A stretch of 7,719 nucleotides of DNA, taken from assembly GCA_022866195.1 (NCBI GenBank), contig JALHUF010000564.1, positions 1-7,719 of the forward strand, written 5' to 3'. This document shows positions 6,149 through 7,719 of this stretch, piece after piece. The notes below the pieces were generated by a model. That model ran no database searches and had not been told where the DNA came from. It was given only the letters and a program-made list of their open reading frames with translations. Each line of letters begins with the position of its first letter. Positions within the stretch are counted from its first letter, which is position 1. This DNA comes from Terriglobia bacterium. GTDB taxonomy: Bacteria > Acidobacteriota > Terriglobia > UBA7540. The translations under genes were made by a program, and so were the position numbers.

Positions 6149-6167
6149 CCCGCTCCGAAGAGGTCAC
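6145..6167 (+). other. Small hairpin across the TonB/TolA stop codon
   Basis: GTGACC (6145-6150) and GGTCAC (6162-6167) are exact inverted repeats with an 11-base loop; the TGA stop is within the left arm. No T-run follows. The rest of the 109-bp gap up to tolB holds a minor CCATG-GAG-CATGG inverted repeat (6190-6202) and the tolB ribosome binding site AGGAG (6243-6247). I see no convincing promoter there. Confidence 0.4.
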
Positions 6168-6257
6168 TCTCCCGGCCCGGCGTGGTTAGCCATGGAGCAT
6201 GGTGAGACATCAGTCGGCTAAACTCGGCACATCTTACCCACCAGGAGTTCTCCAAGC

Positions 6258-7607
6258 ATGAAATGGGCACAGTTCAAGTCCGTCCCGCTGGCCGCGGCGC
6301 TGGTGATGGTGGCACTGTTCGTCGGACTCCGTCCCACGCGCAGTCAAGATTGGTTCAGCACCGGCATCAACCTGGGCGCCCCTAAGATTCGCCTGGCCGT
6401 GACGGAACTTCCCCCTCAATCGGTTGAGCAACTGCTGGTCAGTCTGACGCAGGAGTTCAACCAGGTTCTGACCAACGACCTGGACAACGCGGGCATATTT
6501 GAGATCGTCAGCAAGAGCTACTTTCCCCTCAAACTGCCCCAGGAACCCGCGGAGGTGGTTTTCAAGAACTGGACCGACCCCCCCGCCTCGGCCCATATGC
6601 TGGTCTTCGGAAAGGCGGAAGTGATTAATGCGAACCTGGTGATCACGGCGCGCCTCTTCGATGTGCAGAACCCGGGCAATCCCAGCGTGCTGGCCAAGCG
6701 CTACGTTGCGACCATGAACGAAGTGGCCACCCGCGAAGCCGCGCACCGGTTCGCGAACGAGATCATCCAGACGCTGGGAGGAGGGGTCCCGGGGATCAAC
6801 CTCACGCGCCTCAGCTTCGTGAGCAGCCGCACCGGCCATCCGGAAATCTCGGAAATCTGGGTGATGGACTACGACGGGTTCAACCAACACCCCATCACCA
6901 GTTATGGCTCCTATTCGACCACTCCACGCTGGTCACCTGACAATAGCAAGCTGGCTTTCACCAGCTACGCGGAGGGCAACCCCAACATCTACATGTTCTC
7001 CCTCATCACCAATCGGCGCGTTCCCTTCCCGGCTTATAAGGGGCTGAACACCACTCCCGCGTGGTCACCAGACGGGAAACTGGTGGCCTTCTGCTCCAGC
7101 ATGAGCGGCGACCAAGAAATCTACGTTTCCGATCCCAATGGATTCAATCTGCAGCGGCTGACGTTTTCCTCGGGAGTGGATATCTCCCCGGTGTGGAATC
7201 CGAAAACCGGGAGCGAAATTGCTTTCGTCTCCGACCGCAGTGGCTCGCCCCAGGTTTACCTCATGTCCAAAGACGGCACCAACTTGCGCCGCCTCTTGAC
7301 GGGAGGCGGTGATGCCAGTTCCCCCTCCTGGTCGCCGAATGGGCTGTTCATGGCATTCCATTGGCGCGTGACGGAGACCGGAACCTACGACGTCTACGTG
7401 GTGGAGATAGCTACCGGCCGGATCATTCAGCTCACGCACGATGCAGGACGCAACGAGCATCCCACCTGGTCGCCGGACGGCCGACACTTAGTGTTTGAAT
7501 CAACGCGCTCCGGGACCCGCCAGGTTTGGACCATGCTGGCCGATGGCAGCAACCCTAAGCAACTGACAAGTGCGGGACAGAACTGGGGGCCGGCGTGGTC
7601 TAACTGA
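6258..7607 (+). CDS. tolB: TolB, periplasmic beta-propeller of the Tol-Pal system
   Basis: TolB is a soluble periplasmic protein that binds Pal and is contacted by the TolA-type transducer. The product has 449 residues, close to the usual 430. A signal peptide covers about residues 1-30 (Lys2, Lys7, then PLAAALVMVALFVGL, cleavage near SQ-DW). The N-terminal TolB domain runs about 40-175 (KIRLAVTELPP, LTNDLDNAGIFEIV, VFGKAEVI, ITARLFDV). A six-bladed propeller follows (about 183-449), marked by repeated motifs WSPDNS (225), WSPDGK (269), WNPKTG (313), WSPNG (358), WSPDG (404) and a final PAWSN (445-449). The ATG at 6258 has AGGAG ten bases upstream. The gene is intact and fourth in the cluster; pal would normally follow. 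The 109-bp gap before it is the widest between genes of the operon. Confidence 0.96.
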   Translation: MKWAQFKSVPLAAALVMVALFVGLRPTRSQDWFSTGINLGAPKIRLAVTELPPQSVEQLLVSLTQEFNQVLTNDLDNAGIFEIVSKSYFPLKLPQEPAEVVFKNWTDPPASAHMLVFGKAEVINANLVITARLFDVQNPGNPSVLAKRYVATMNEVATREAAHRFANEIIQTLGGGVPGINLTRLSFVSSRTGHPEISEIWVMDYDGFNQHPITSYGSYSTTPRWSPDNSKLAFTSYAEGNPNIYMFSLITNRRVPFPAYKGLNTTPAWSPDGKLVAFCSSMSGDQEIYVSDPNGFNLQRLTFSSGVDISPVWNPKTGSEIAFVSDRSGSPQVYLMSKDGTNLRRLLTGGGDASSPSWSPNGLFMAFHWRVTETGTYDVYVVEIATGRIIQLTHDAGRNEHPTWSPDGRHLVFESTRSGTRQVWTMLADGSNPKQLTSAGQNWGPAWSN

Positions 7608-7630
7608 GTGGCCGGCGCCCGCGGCGGTAC

Positions 7631-7674
7631 GTGGGGACGGGCTGGGCGGTGCCCTAACCCGTTCCCACCGCCCA
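7631..7674 (+). promoter_or_regulatory. Two alternative hairpins after tolB (attenuator-like)
   Basis: One hairpin pairs GTGGGGACGGG (7631-7641) with CCCGTTCCCAC (7658-7668), 11 bp with one G-U. A second pairs TGGGCGGTG (7643-7651) with CACCGCCCA (7666-7674), 9 bp and perfect. They share bases 7666-7668, and each blocks the other sterically, so they are likely exclusive. The sequence after them is an A-run (7679-7686), and a T-run comes only at 7701-7707, so neither is a standard Rho-independent terminator. The location suggests an RNA structure between tolB and a downstream gene such as pal, or simply the 3' end of the tolB message. Confidence 0.5.
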
Positions 7675-7719
7675 CCCTAAAAAAAACGGAAGAGGTTATG
7701 TTTTTTTGATTTGGTGTTA

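Noticed and set aside
7631..7707. Classical Rho-independent terminator after tolB
   Set aside because: The stems are strong but are followed by an A-run; the T-run lies 33 bases beyond the last stem, too far for intrinsic termination on the plus strand, and the order is wrong on the minus strand too.
1..7719. CRISPR array, tRNA or rRNA, insertion sequence or phage genes
   Set aside because: No spaced identical repeats, no cloverleaf-like or rRNA-like sequence, no transposase or integrase motifs were found on either strand; the window reads as core chromosome.

Overview
The window looks like a GC-rich chromosomal segment of a didermic bacterium, most likely an Acidobacteriota member. The clues are the order tolQ-tolR-TonB/TolA-like-tolB, a TonB/TolA-like protein with an FGERYGWYV stretch before its C-terminal domain, and a serine/threonine kinase preceded by a CPECGTCYD cysteine motif. 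I recall both motifs as common in that phylum, but no search was possible, so the assignment is inference.

The left half (1-3813) is read from the minus strand. A large gene (3813-1051) encodes a 920-residue membrane protein with an N-terminal helix, a PDZ domain, about nine more membrane helices, a GAF-like domain, a four-cysteine motif and a complete Hanks-type kinase domain. It is followed after 51 bases by the first 333 codons of recN (999-1), which runs off the left edge. A TATAAT with an extended -10 TG lies 36 bases ahead of the kinase start.

The right half (4082-7607) is read from the plus strand and holds a Tol envelope operon: tolQ, tolR, a short TonB/TolA-family transducer and tolB. 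TolQ and TolR form the proton-driven motor in the inner membrane, the transducer crosses the periplasm, and TolB is the periplasmic beta-propeller partner. The lipoprotein pal, the usual last member, is not in the window and may start just past the right edge. A 268-bp divergent region (3814-4081) separates the two halves and has a candidate promoter for each side.

The spacers of the tol operon are richer in structure than the genes alone explain. After tolQ there is a 9-bp perfect hairpin, then a period-7 array of GTC-starting heptamers on the minus strand. The 3' end of tolR merges with a sequence resembling a dispersed intergenic repeat. The tolB 3' flank can form two mutually exclusive hairpins. 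The most interesting protein is the PDZ kinase, whose predicted topology puts a peptide-binding domain in the periplasm and a kinase in the cytoplasm, divergent from an envelope-integrity operon.
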